Assembly (NCBI GenBank): GCA_013368315.1
Contig: JAACJM010000272.1
Coordinates: forward strand, 1 to 64,000
Reading direction: 5' to 3'
Source: Tetrapyrgos nigripes
Taxonomy: Eukaryota > Basidiomycota > Agaricomycetes > Agaricales > Campanellaceae
Length of the DNA: 64,000 nt
Part shown: positions 22,991 through 33,132 of the stretch, in pieces
Numbering within the stretch: position 1 is the first letter of the stretch
Layout of the letters: every line of letters begins with the position of its first letter
Notes under the pieces: model-generated
What the model was told of the DNA's origin: nothing
Databases searched by the model: none
Seen by the model: only the letters and a program-made list of their open reading frames with translations
Program-made: the position numbers and the translations under genes

Positions 22991-25318
22991 TTGTATGATA
23001 ACGGTACCAGCGGTGTTAGTTTTGGTAACTCCATTCGCAGTCTGAATGGAGATTGGATCTACTTTATGTGACTCAACAAAGTCGGTTAAGTCAAAAGTAT
23101 AATGTGCAGATGCTCCAGAGTCGAGCAACCAGGCATTGTCATAATGTTTCTGGTTGATGAGAGTATTCTTTCCCTTGCATTTCACACAAGATGAATAAGT
23201 CCCACAGGGACATAATATATTTGGTACATTATAGATAGAGGGGCTAATAGAGCCCAGAGGAGCGGTATGTATAAATATGTTACAAGCATGTGACAATAAT
23301 AAATCACATGCGACCGGGCTCATCATCTGCACTGTATGGGATGTGTCAGATACTCTATTCACAATGGAAGAGAAAGAGGGTGCAGTGTACCTGTAGTACC
23401 TGCCATCATTCCAACCCTCAGAAATAATTTCCTCCTCGGAGTCAGACCCAAGGGATATAACGTCCACATCTGGAGAACTCGACGGTGGTGTTTCGAGGCC
23501 CAGCATTGAGTCGGCATCCTCGTCGGCACCCGAGTTGGAAGCACTGGGGGACGTGGAGATTTCTTCGAAGAATGGGGTTACCGACCGCACCTGGCTCCAC
23601 TCCGATGAATTGGAGGCGCTCATTTTGTCAAGGTCCCCATCGAGGTCCTCGAGGCCCTCATTGTACTCCTTGTCAAACTCCCCCGAATACCACCTCTGGG
23701 TCATCTCGTCGTTGACCATTTGAAGACGCTCCTCAAGCGTTCTGTGGTTGGGGTCGACGTTCTCCTTGTCGGAATCCCCCATGTCTATGAGACTGGCCTC
23801 CCACATTCTGAGGCGCTTGGTGGACTCCTCCTTTTCCTTTTGGAACTCCTCTGAGTCCATGCTCCCCACGTTGGAAATGAGGCTGTCTGACAGCCTGTTG
23901 TCCTCCTCGGCCATTTCGGCGTCGTTGTCCGTTCCCACGCACTTGTCGTGTTTCCACCTGAAGTTGTTCCACGCCTCCTCTTGCTGTGGAGTACCCCAGT
24001 TGGCGGCACCCCAACCGTCGGAAGCAGGTTTGCTGTTGTGGACGGCGAACCAGTGGTTGTCATTGTGGGCAGGGTTTGAGTCGGTGTGGTAGAAGGTGTG
24101 AGGATAGGGGGCAACGAGATTTTGCCAATAGTATCGTTCCATGAAAGAACGACCATCGGTGATGATAGAAGGACAAGGGAGAGAGGTAGAGGTAGAGGCT
24201 TTGGAATGTGACATGTGTGCTAGTTCAAGGTCTTTGAGGAGCTCACCAGTTGGCTTAATCCCATCATTACGAGCGGTTTTAAAGGCGTTCTGGACAGATG
24301 AGAAAAATCCGTCAAAAGGCTTTACCGTCTTGCTAAAGAATGGTTTACGCACATCTTTGGTAGAGGGCTCCGTGACTGTAATGGTCAGAGTTTCCTTGAA
24401 GAACTTTGCTGCATGTATGACGTGTGAGTGTCCTAACTTAATAGGACCCATACTCTGGGCTTGTTGCTTCTGGCGTGTTTTCTGCGGCCTTGCCAGTTGC
24501 CACGTCCTCAGCCTTTTCCTCTCCAAGCGCTGCTGCTGCTGCTGTTCCTCGAAGACAGGAGGTTTGCCTTTGCGTTTGATCGCCATGATTTTAGTGGTAT
24601 TAGCAGATTGAGGTTTCTTTCCGCCACAAGCTTCCCAGGTATTGACAACCTGAGTACAAAGATCATCGAGGGATCCATCCTCGAAGGCGTTGATATTGTC
24701 CTGAGTTTCTTTGGCAATGACATAGCCATAGATATCGGTGGGGAGTTTGTTGATAACGATCATGTATTGGAGGTATAATGGGATGGCCATATTAACGCCA
24801 GCGTTATTGATCTGAGTGAGGTACATTTTGATGAGATCAATTGCGGCGCCAGGATGAGCGTTGCGAGGGATCTCGACATTCATGGCACGCTTGAAGTTCT
24901 GAAAGATTTCAGCAGCTCCAGGTTTACCGTAGAGATCTTTGAGTGTTCCCCACATTCTCCTGGTGGTAGTGATATCCTCGAGTTTCATACCAATCGCCTG
25001 AGAGACACGGAGTTTGATTACTCCCATGGCCTTGTCATTATCTTTGTCCCAATCGACTGTACTGCCAGTGGCAGCGGCGGTAAAATGAGTAGGAGATGCT
25101 TCTTCATCGGTTGCTCCTGTGGCGGCACCAGCAGTGGTTCCAGCGGGAGCAGCTGGGGCAGGGGCTGGAGTGATTTCGATGTCTCCAGGACGAGGAGTAT
25201 TGAGAACATAGGCAATGCCCTGAGATTGGAGCCAAGATTTGGACTTGCTGGCCCAAAGGGTATAGTTTGGTCCAGTGAGTTCTGGAACGGTGGACATGAA
25301 GCTTGATCCGGAAGACAT
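22940..25318 (-). CDS. Copia Gag with protease, 792 aa, with an unusual acidic insert
   Basis: Starts MSSGSSFMSTVPELTGPNYTLW, typical of copia Gag (UBN2 type: NYTLWASKSKSWL, MWGTLKDLYGKPGAAEIF). Residues ~1-290 are the capsid-like part and a Gln/Lys/Arg-rich stretch. No CCHC zinc knuckle (CX2CX4HX4C) is seen. Residues ~300-690 are an acidic, Ser/Trp-rich region (FRWKHDKCVG, EDLDGDLDKMSAS, SLGSDSEEEIISEG) not usual between Gag and protease. A CPCG..CVKCKG cysteine cluster precedes the aspartic protease active site LLDSGASAHYTF (Asp ~733). The frame ends at 22,940; integrase follows in another frame, either a programmed shift or a mutation. Confidence 0.85.
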   Translation of the reverse strand: MSSGSSFMSTVPELTGPNYTLWASKSKSWLQSQGIAYVLNTPRPGDIEITPAPAPAAPAGTTAGAATGATDEEASPTHFTAAATGSTVDWDKDNDKAMGVIKLRVSQAIGMKLEDITTTRRMWGTLKDLYGKPGAAEIFQNFKRAMNVEIPRNAHPGAAIDLIKMYLTQINNAGVNMAIPLYLQYMIVINKLPTDIYGYVIAKETQDNINAFEDGSLDDLCTQVVNTWEACGGKKPQSANTTKIMAIKRKGKPPVFEEQQQQQRLERKRLRTWQLARPQKTRQKQQAQSMGPIKLGHSHVIHAAKFFKETLTITVTEPSTKDVRKPFFSKTVKPFDGFFSSVQNAFKTARNDGIKPTGELLKDLELAHMSHSKASTSTSLPCPSIITDGRSFMERYYWQNLVAPYPHTFYHTDSNPAHNDNHWFAVHNSKPASDGWGAANWGTPQQEEAWNNFRWKHDKCVGTDNDAEMAEEDNRLSDSLISNVGSMDSEEFQKEKEESTKRLRMWEASLIDMGDSDKENVDPNHRTLEERLQMVNDEMTQRWYSGEFDKEYNEGLEDLDGDLDKMSASNSSEWSQVRSVTPFFEEISTSPSASNSGADEDADSMLGLETPPSSSPDVDVISLGSDSEEEIISEGWNDGRYYRYTAPSFSSIVNRVSDTSHTVQMMSPVACDLLLSHACNIFIHTAPLGSISPSIYNVPNILCPCGTYSSCVKCKGKNTLINQKHYDNAWLLDSGASAHYTFDLTDFVESHKVDPISIQTANGVTKTNTAGTVIIQQGSRYSKLPLFTMLPI

Positions 25319-25631
25319 TTCAAATGTGATCTGGGGATAGAATCAATCTGTCAGCATAACATCCTATATGCAAGATAAGTGGCGGTGTTAAGGACGCTCT
25401 ATGAAATAAATGGAAAGCTGCAGCTAGTGCGCTTATGACAGTGATTATCCCTGGTGTGCATTATACCAGCTTGCAGCCATAAAGGCGCTACTGAGCACAT
25501 ACAGCAGCCATGAAGGCACATGTGTAGAACTTCTGCCACAGAGGGCGATGTTCAAGCAGCCGCAGGGGCGCTACCAGGTATTACGCAGTCTAGGACAGCA
25601 GCCAGTGATGGTGCAAATGTCCAGGGCTTGC

Positions 25632-25644
25632 GGGGCCCATAACC
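25632..25644 (-). other. Copia primer binding site (half-tRNA-iMet type)
   Basis: Directly inside the 5-prime LTR, minus strand, is GGTTATGGGCCCC. It is complementary to the anticodon region of initiator methionine tRNA, like the primer site of Drosophila copia, which uses a cleaved tRNA half, rather than a TGG-starting site pairing with the tRNA 3-prime end. Confidence 0.7.
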
Positions 25645-25928
25645 TGTTGAGCAGGCTATGTTCTATATACGTAGCGGCAACTGCATACTTACCTGGGGAT
25701 GTAAAAGTGCTTGTTAGAGCGGTTTGTTAGAGGTTAAGAGCGATGAGTGTTAAGGGAAATCCTTATTCTTGTAGGGCAATCTACGAGCCCTTATATACTG
25801 TTCTAGATAGTACATGTGACTACTTATCTAAGAACTTCTAATGTACAGTAAGCGTAACTAACTAGATTACTATCTAATTTATATCTAATCTAGTGTTGAT
25901 GGCTGCTTACTAATTCGCCAATTCAACA
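25645..25928 (-). repeat. Copia 5-prime LTR (284 bp)
   Basis: Same as 19,147-19,417 except for a 13-bp direct duplication around 25,716-25,730 (TTAGAGCGGTTTGTTAGAGG against TTAGAGG). Confidence 0.93.
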
Positions 25929-25933
25929 GAACT

Positions 25934-27559
25934 GTTCTTACAGATGCAAGTAGGGTAGAATATCATTAGATGTAAGTAACATCAAGTTACCTCAAAGCAT
26001 AGATGACATATCCCTGCCCGAGTCTCCAAGTGTTATTTTCAGTGTGTTAGTAACTTAACACACAGATTTACTAGTTTGTGGGTTACAAAAAGTTGTATAT
26101 TTATGTCTTGAGATCCTGGCCTAGCATACATTATATGGTCAAAAAATAGAAAAAAACAAAGGCTGTACATCTACAGTGCTTTCCCTACTCACAAATTACA
26201 ACAATCTCACCACCACCTGCATTCGTGCCCTGGTCCCTCTTTTTCTGAACCAAATTGTATCTCAATGTGGTGATGGTAGCTGAGCCAGATGCAGGGGTGG
26301 CAACAGGAGTGCTGTTGTCAAGGAGGAGGTCGAGTTACAAGAAAGAACGAGGAGAGAGAAGGAAGGAAAACAATAAGAAGAGAGAAGACATGACGAGAAG
26401 AGGATAGCAGGCTGAATATGGAATGTAAGAAGGTAGCAATTTCAGGCATCGCGTCCAAGTTGTGTCTCGAATGCCCAGACAAGACGAGTTGATGATGACA
26501 TCATCATGATGTAACTGCCAATAGTTTCAAACTCCGCAAAACCACGCCCAAAAATGGTTGACACGTCAATTTCTTTCTTCAACTCGTACCACCACTATCT
26601 CCTCATTTCCCTCCTTCCACTCTCCGGCCTGGCTCTGTAACCCTCAGGCCTCATAGCTCTTCTTACTAAACTCGCCCAGTGTCTGCCCTTTACTAGTTCC
26701 ACTCCGGACTTGTGGTAGGCTTTATGGGGAGTTCTTGTTTGGGTCATCAGTTCTACATGCTACCGTCTACTACGCAATCATATCCTTCTTTTCCAGTTAT
26801 AACTTCTGGAGTTGCACATATCATATGAAGTTGGTGTGTCCGTTAGTCTTTATAGGGTTCTTTGGGTCACTCACCATATAGTTTTATTACGCTGTCTTGC
26901 TCTCACATCAACTCTTGGTCTATTTGCCCACAAACCTTTCTTCACCCCTTTCTCACCATTTTCTCATTCAGCTTGTGAGGTAAGCTTTTCATGGAGACTG
27001 GCTGCTCTCAATTCTGGCGATGACCTCCATACTCATTCCTTAGACTTTCATCTCGTCTCACCAACCTGCCCGCTATTTTTCTTTTCCACTCACACCACAT
27101 ATCCTGCCGGCCATACATCTGTAACCACTTGCAAAATTGGACCCGCCCTTTCTTTGTGTCGTTGCTGCGTTGCTGTTGCAAGAGTGATATTGAGTGTGTT
27201 GTATAAAGGTGTGTGTTCATTGACTCTCTTTTTGTGTATTGCCTGTCTGATGTTCCAATTCACACCTAGACAAGTCTCAACACTGATGCGCATCCTACTT
27301 GAAGACCACTACTTAATACTGATGTATGTGCATATACTCACCTCTTTACTTTAGTACGCATCCTGTTGTAGCTTAGTGAGATATGTAATAGTGTAGTAGA
27401 TCAATATGATTAGTTCATTTGGTATTGGTCACTTGATGGCATCTATGTACCGCTAATGCTATATTCTAGTTGAGCTTTATCACACTATATTCTACCACTA
27501 CTTCAATGCTGATACAACTCTATGTTGCATCGTCATTCCAATGCCATTGGAATATGATG
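25934..27559. other. Interior of the TIR element, no gene recognised
   Basis: AT-rich sequence with short open frames of no recognisable family (for example 26,812-27,354, rich in Leu, Phe and Ser). It is best read as non-coding filler of a non-autonomous transposon. Confidence 0.4.
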
Positions 27560-27758
27560 GAATGGCCAGAACTGTTCCAGACAATGTAACGGCGGGAACT
27601 GTTCCAGTGCTTGGAACATAGTTCCAAGAGTGTTGCATCGATAGTGGACAGTTCTGGTGCTGTTCCACCACCAATACATCCTACTGGAACTGTTCTTGAC
27701 GTTCTGGGCGGTTCCGGGGTTGCAACAGTGGTGAAACATAGCGTCGTTTTCACTGATG
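27560..27758. repeat. Right TIR and GGAAC/GTTCC subterminal array
   Basis: About ten GGAAC/GTTCC words, including GAACTGTTCC twice and GGAACATAGTTCC, then the terminal repeat ending CACTGATG. Mirrors 18,949-19,146. Confidence 0.6.
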
Positions 27759-30324
27759 TGCAAACATCTTGCCCAAAGCAAGGCCTCTCAAAGTCCTCTA
27801 TTCACCCTCATTGACAGGCACAAATGTGTTTAGCAGTTCTGAGTTTATCAGAGCTTTGTTTCACTATCTCTGACTCGATCTGAGCTCCATCAACATATAG
27901 AGACCCATGTAACATTGTAGCTTTAGCCTCTGAGTAGTCATTTTATACCTATGAAACCAAGCTCGGCTTTCTTGATGTGAGAACTGCTTATGAGAGAAAC
28001 CAGAAATCCTATCTAACTAATGATCTACTCAAATCAGTTTTATTTCATGATCTTTCTGTACTACCTGGCCATACTTATGGATTGTGGCTGAAGTGTACTC
28101 AATATACATATCAATCCTGCAGACCTGCTTGAGTGCCTGCATTAGAACCTTGCTCTGATAACTTGACTCTATCTTTTAGCAATACCTCTAGTATAGTTCT
28201 GACAAGATGGTATGGTAGATACTCAATAGTACAGTGCTGTTTATCATACTTGCTACAGAGTGCGCAATCAGAAAATGTAACCACATTGCAGAAAGAAAAC
28301 CAGCTTATGCTATTATTACTCCTGTTTAAAGTCGCTTTTAGAAGGCAGACTGACGCCAACCTTGTAAATTGCCTTGAAAGATTAGGAAGTCGTGAGAAAC
28401 ATGGCTTCCTTACCATGCGATGAGGAAGCCATGACCCCCTATTCACACTTATTATATGAACTCCTGACTCACCCCAGTGATAATTTATTTTATTCCTCGA
28501 TTTCTGACTTGCAAGCATGTAGCTAAAGATTTTATATCTCTAAAAGGCTCATATATATGCAAAATCAGTGAAAAGATCACTTCATGATCACTGCAGAAGC
28601 TGTCTCAGACATTCAAGACAGGCCCTTCAAAATATGGAGATTACATGTAATAGCACTGTAGAAACATAGAGCAGAATGAAATTAAGGACTATTGGAATGC
28701 ATATCCTAACAATCCACAGTTAGCCAGGATCAAATTTGTCTTGTTTTAAAGTAGTTTTACAAAGGTCTAATCATTGCCGTGAGTACTTACTTGATTTCTC
28801 CTCCTCCTCATTATTCAATGCTCCATCTGTAGGACCTCATTGCTGTCCATTGATCGCCTCTGCAGCATTGAATGTTGATGCCTCAGGGCTACACACCTGT
28901 CATGCCTCCAAGGCTTCACCACACATCTCAGGACTCAAACATCCTCACATCTGTATCAATCTCCTCTATTACATATGTTTCTCCAATTCTTACTTCCTCA
29001 TTTCTGAACGAGTTTCGTTATTTATTTCATTTTACCTAGTAGTACTTAATCTGACCCAAGAGACTTGCATCTACTATTCTTCCCTGTCTCATATTTGATC
29101 CACGAGTCTTCATAGTAACATCAGAGTAGTTTTGAGTTACCCTCCCTCCTCTCCCATTTTCTGTCTATGTACTAGCGCTTCTCGAATCTTGTTTGTCAAT
29201 ATACCCAGGGAAGTTGCTGTTTCAGGACTTCCCATGATTCGCCTATTCTTACTATTACAAGAAATTCCCTCAGACGATAAGCAAGATGATAAGATTAGGT
29301 ATGTAAGCAGGTAGCCCTGCTCAACCTTGAAGATAGAAGGGAAATTAATGACGAGTAAATGTACATTGAAGACGCTGAAGACAGCCAAAGTGGCGCTGCG
29401 TTAAAATAGCAGCCGAGAATGAGCCGCCGATACGCCGTTCCAGCCGCTTCTGAGCGGCATCTGACACTGCCGAGATTACGATCAAACCCGGCTGAGCAAT
29501 TAGAATTCCACTTGATTGTGGAAAGTGTGAAATACGTCCTCGTTCTGTGTAAACTGTTGAGCTGTAAACTGCTGAGTGGATAAGTGACTTGTGGAAGGTC
29601 CATGGCGACAATGTGGAACGTGAGTAGCGGAGATGTGGAATGTGGAATGTGCGTTGTATTGAGTAACATATGAATTGTAATAGAGTTCTGTGGTCAAATT
29701 TGATATTTCCATGGCAAGTGTACCCGTTTTGTAGAAAATTAGACCTAATTCTAAGACTGGAAAGTTCAAAAAGGTCTCAAATGTGGAAACTGAGCCACTG
29801 AAGTACGAATAATTTGCCAAAACTACTCTCATACACATCAGAACATTCATACGCTGACAGCGCAGATCGCGCAGATCGCGCAGATCACTCACAAAATCCC
29901 AAATTATCTCCTTCAACCGACCTCCAAGCCAGTGTTAAAGGCTCGTAACAGTGCGCGCAGCCCCTGAAAATAAAACATCTTAAGTGTAGTTGAGAGTAAT
30001 ATGTCGGTGCGGGCCACTGTATACAGCGGCAGGTACGAGTCCTCATCCCATTGCATAAAATGCAATAGACTCTGAGGAGGTAGAGGTAGATGTGGGTCAT
30101 GGACTGGGCACTGGTTCTTTGCTCAACGAAAGTTGACAGAGAATTTGCGGAGAAGCTTGGTACCGAGTCTGCTGAGCTGACGGAGGAGGGTATATTTTCC
30201 CGGGATACAAAAAATGCGGCCATTTGAGCTCACAGGGAAGCCGAGGGGAAGACGAGACAGCAGGGAAAGCGACGCGAGCTCTGGTTGATCGACAAGATTT
30301 TTCAAACTTGCTTAAGAAAACCGG
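27759..30324. other. AT-rich stretch between transposons, no confident gene
   Basis: Only short frames without recognisable domains. The minus frame at 28,111-28,518 has two cysteines in FSDCALCSKYDKQHC, but no family could be named. At 29,861-29,887 a 9-base unit CGCAGATCG/CGCAGATCA is repeated three times. Probably transposon relics. Confidence 0.4.
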
Positions 30325-30380
30325 TATCATCAGGAAAAACCTTAACCATAAATGTAGGCTAAATTTTGATAAATAAAGGA
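30325..30380. repeat. Plavaka element left TIR
   Basis: Eighteen bases identical to the reverse complement of 37,134-37,151, then imperfect matches to about 30,375. Confidence 0.75.
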
Positions 30381-30550
30381 CGATTACGCACATTCTGCTT
30401 GAGGACCGAGCTTTGCCTAAGATTTCAGACCCCCATTCACATGGAGGAAGATTTTGCAAAATTAGCGGTATATTTTTCAAAATTCTAGTACTATTGACAC
30501 TCGTTCTCTCGCATTTACAACCGTTTGTACATTGGCTAGCCCTCGCCGAT

Positions 30551-32985
30551 TTACGCCATATTATCCCAGTCAACATCGGGAAGCTCGTCTTCATTCGCAG
30601 CCTCACCAGACCTGTTACAATTGTAAGAAACGGCGGAAGAAGGTAATTAAAGTGTATTACTTACTTGGTAACTTGCTGGTACAGCTTCACAGCCATGTTG
30701 TGATACTTCTTGCGGCCGCTTCCGTCGTCCTTGATGATCTTCTGCTCGATGAACCGGATGTGTCGAAGGTACTCGTCGCGCATGATGGACAGGTCAAAGT
30801 TCTGCTTGACGCGTGTCCCGGTGGTGTACTCTCTCAGCGCTGCAAAGATCTAGGCAACAGAACAATAGAGTCAGTCACCGGGCAGAATGAAAAGAATATT
30901 AATGCGCACCGCGATTCCAATCAAGCCAAGCATTGCCTTCGGAACTTCCTTAGCGCTGTCGTCATCAACGGTAGACGAGAACGTCTCGGTGTACTTCTTT
31001 CCGAGGCTGACATGGTTTGCTGAGTCGGTCCAGAATGCGTCCTTGAGGATATCCACCACGGCCGGGTGTTGATATGGTTCATTGCTGCACCAAGTCTTGG
31101 TATTCATGGACTACGTAGCACATCAATTAGTCGTGAATAAATTCCGCAGCAAAGAGAGGGATAAACGTACATCACCAAGAGGAAAGATATAGCAGCAAGC
31201 TTTGAGAAGGTCCTTGATGAGTTTGGACCTGCCGGTTTCATCCAACTTGAGTAGGTCATATCTAGCGGGGACGATATTCTGCGCAGACTCCTTGACGCGT
31301 CCTCGAATTGTCGAAACCCGGTTATTTATCTGTAGAAATACATGAGAAAGTATTTGCGTGATGATGAATGTTGATGACCACTCACGTATGCGATAATATA
31401 CTGCTTAAACTTGTCATCGCGATCAAAGCGATCAGTGATGAGGGGTTTGTCATGCTTGTTGCACGCCGTCTTGAAGGCGAGCATGACATAGTTGTTTTGG
31501 TCTTCGGATTTTGGACATGCGTCTTGAAACAGCATGATGCCGATAGAGATATTGGTGGTCTCGCTGATTACTAGGCGCAAATGTTGGGGTTGTTTGAGCA
31601 GCGGAATGTATCGCTGGCCGCTCTCAGGATAGAAAAGATGGGCTTCAATGGGCCAGTTTTGGTTTCGAGTCTGCAGAGATGAGGCCATGAAAGCTATGAC
31701 GAGGTACGAATAAATGATTTACTCACGTCAGCAGCAGCAATTTGCGCAACATCAATTGTGACCCTTTTCGAGGCGGCAGACTTCGCATTCTTGGACGGTT
31801 TTGAAGGCCTTTCCTGAGACTCGGAGCCCTGGAACACCGGTCGCTGAGAGGTTCTTCAGCAAGGTCTAACGAGAATAAGCAAAAAAAAAAAACTTTCCTC
31901 ATCGTTGTATTTTTTGTCTCTAGCAGAAGGCTAGAAGATATGTGAGAAAAATAGGTGACAGTCTGATTTAATGTAGCACTCACCTTTGGATGCTCTACAT
32001 TTTCGACGCTGCTTCCCTCTTCATCAAGTTTGTCCTCAGTACCAGGAAAATGGGTGTCCAAGTCAGCCTGAGCTTTCTGGGTGCGGGGAGCAACAAAGTC
32101 AAAGTTTCCATGCTTAGAGATGGCCTTGTTGACTGCTTAAATAGAAGCAGGACGTTCATTGAAGGTTGGTTGAAGGCAAAGCAACGGAATATAGGAACGA
32201 CGCGTCAGCGTCACATAGTGTGACAGAAGTGTGACACTCACCTGTCGTGTTGTCCTTCTTTGCCTCACTGCTAACGACCTGTACACGCTGATGCACTGTC
32301 AGTGTCTGGGGCCCAGATGAAATAAAAATACAGACCTCTTGAGCCAGCTCTTCGTCATCTATATCCTCCTCTTCATCTTCCTCTGTAGCACTGCTATCTT
32401 CATCAACATTGGCAGGCTGCTCATAATCACTCGCATCCAGCTCCTCTGGGTCATCCATTTCTGCGTCGTCGTTCCTAAGGTCATGTTTAGTGACCTTCTT
32501 CTTATCCTCTTTGATAGTGGATATAGCCTTTTCCTTAGGACCTGGGTAGTTGAAGTTTTTTCATGTTAGTACATACTTACAGTCATCTAAATACTATAAC
32601 TTGAAGAAGCGTCTCACCTTGTCTTTTCCCATTTTTAGAGCCGGCGGTAGGCTTGGACACAGAAGAGTTGGGTTTAGAAGCTGCAGCTGGATATTGTAAG
32701 GTCAGTCAGCTACGTTTCGAAAGAAAGGAAAGCGTACACTTACGCTTTTTTGCATTGTTCTTTTTCTGTTTTTTAGAATTGCTGGTCCCGTCGTTTTCTG
32801 TGATTGGACGCTTGCGGAGGGCGCGTTCCTCTTTTGGAGCATCTGGCGTGTCGAGGTCAGTATCAAGATATCCCTTATTTATGTTGCGAGGACTTACCGG
32901 CATGACCAGGCTCTGCAGAAGTCATATTCAATTGGTTGGTGCGGGTACTGATCGCAAGTACGTCTGCAAGGCTTTTGGGAGTCAT
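30551..32985 (-). CDS. DUF6532-like protein encoded divergently in the Plavaka element
   Basis: A multi-exon gene. Readable exons include 32,898-32,985 (MTPKSLADVLAISTRTNQ), 32,744-32,842 (DAPKEERALRKRPITEND), 32,618-32,686, a very acidic exon around 32,330-32,545 (EEDEEEDIDDEELAQE), one near 31,984-32,130, one near 31,735-31,850, about 31,390-31,670 and the last ones near 30,850-31,110, 30,664-30,850 and 30,551-30,609. The N-terminal half is charged and disordered. The C-terminal half (RLVISETTNISIGIMLFQD, ITDRFDRDDKFKQYIIAYINNRV, WCSNEPYQHPAVVDILKDAFW) fits DUF6532, a domain frequent in Agaricomycete repeats. The tail SGEAANEDELPDVDWDNMA comes from a last exon that splices with a GTAAGT donor and AACAG acceptor. 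Function unknown. The acidic stretch and nuclear-type basic KKQKKNNAKKR suggest a nuclear, possibly DNA- or chromatin-related partner of the transposase. Confidence 0.7.
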
Positions 32986-33132
32986 TGGAGTGGTGGTGGT
33001 AGTGGGTAAAGAGATGATGATGCGGCGATGATTTTAGAGTCATGGTATGGCGTAAAATTTTTCCGTCATTTTCCACAACATTCTAATCAAAAGTCTCAGT
33101 CCCCAGCTCCACTCACCGTAACTCGCATACAT
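32986..33132. promoter_or_regulatory. Divergent promoter region in the Plavaka element
   Basis: Only 147 bases separate the start codons of the minus-strand DUF6532-like gene (32,985) and the plus-strand transposase (33,133). No clear TATA box; co-regulation is an inference from spacing. Confidence 0.4.

Larger units (their letters stand above)
19147..25928 (-). mobile_element. Ty1/copia LTR retrotransposon, complete with LTRs and 5-bp TSD
   Basis: Two LTRs (19,147-19,417 and 25,645-25,928) begin TGTTGA and end TCAACA on the plus strand and are flanked by GAACT at 19,142-19,146 and 25,929-25,933. The element is transcribed on the minus strand: gag-protease, integrase, reverse transcriptase and RNase H follow in copia order. 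The LTRs look identical except for a 13-bp internal duplication in the 5-prime LTR, so insertion is recent. Two defects are seen: a frame change after protease and an in-frame TGA between integrase and RT. It is probably no longer autonomous. Confidence 0.93.
18949..27758. mobile_element. TIR DNA element, non-autonomous, split by a copia insertion
   Basis: The left end reads CATCAGTGAAAATGACGCTA (18,949 on); the right end read in reverse from 27,758 is CATCAGTGAAAACGACGCTA, a near-perfect 22-bp terminal inverted repeat. Directly outside both ends is TGC (18,946-18,948 and 27,759-27,761), a possible 3-bp target duplication. Next to each end are ~170 bases full of GGAAC/GTTCC words. Without the copia element (19,147-25,928 plus its 5-bp duplication) it would be about 2 kb and shows no transposase, so it is non-autonomous. 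The superfamily is uncertain; 3-bp duplication and subterminal arrays are seen in CACTA-like elements. Confidence 0.65.

Noticed and set aside
26812..27354. 180-codon plus frame inside the TIR element
   Set aside because: Leu/Phe/Ser-rich frame in an AT/pyrimidine-rich stretch; likely chance.
29861..29887. Short tandem 9-base repeat as a CRISPR-like array
   Set aside because: Three adjacent units without spacers; simple tandem repeat in a eukaryotic genome.
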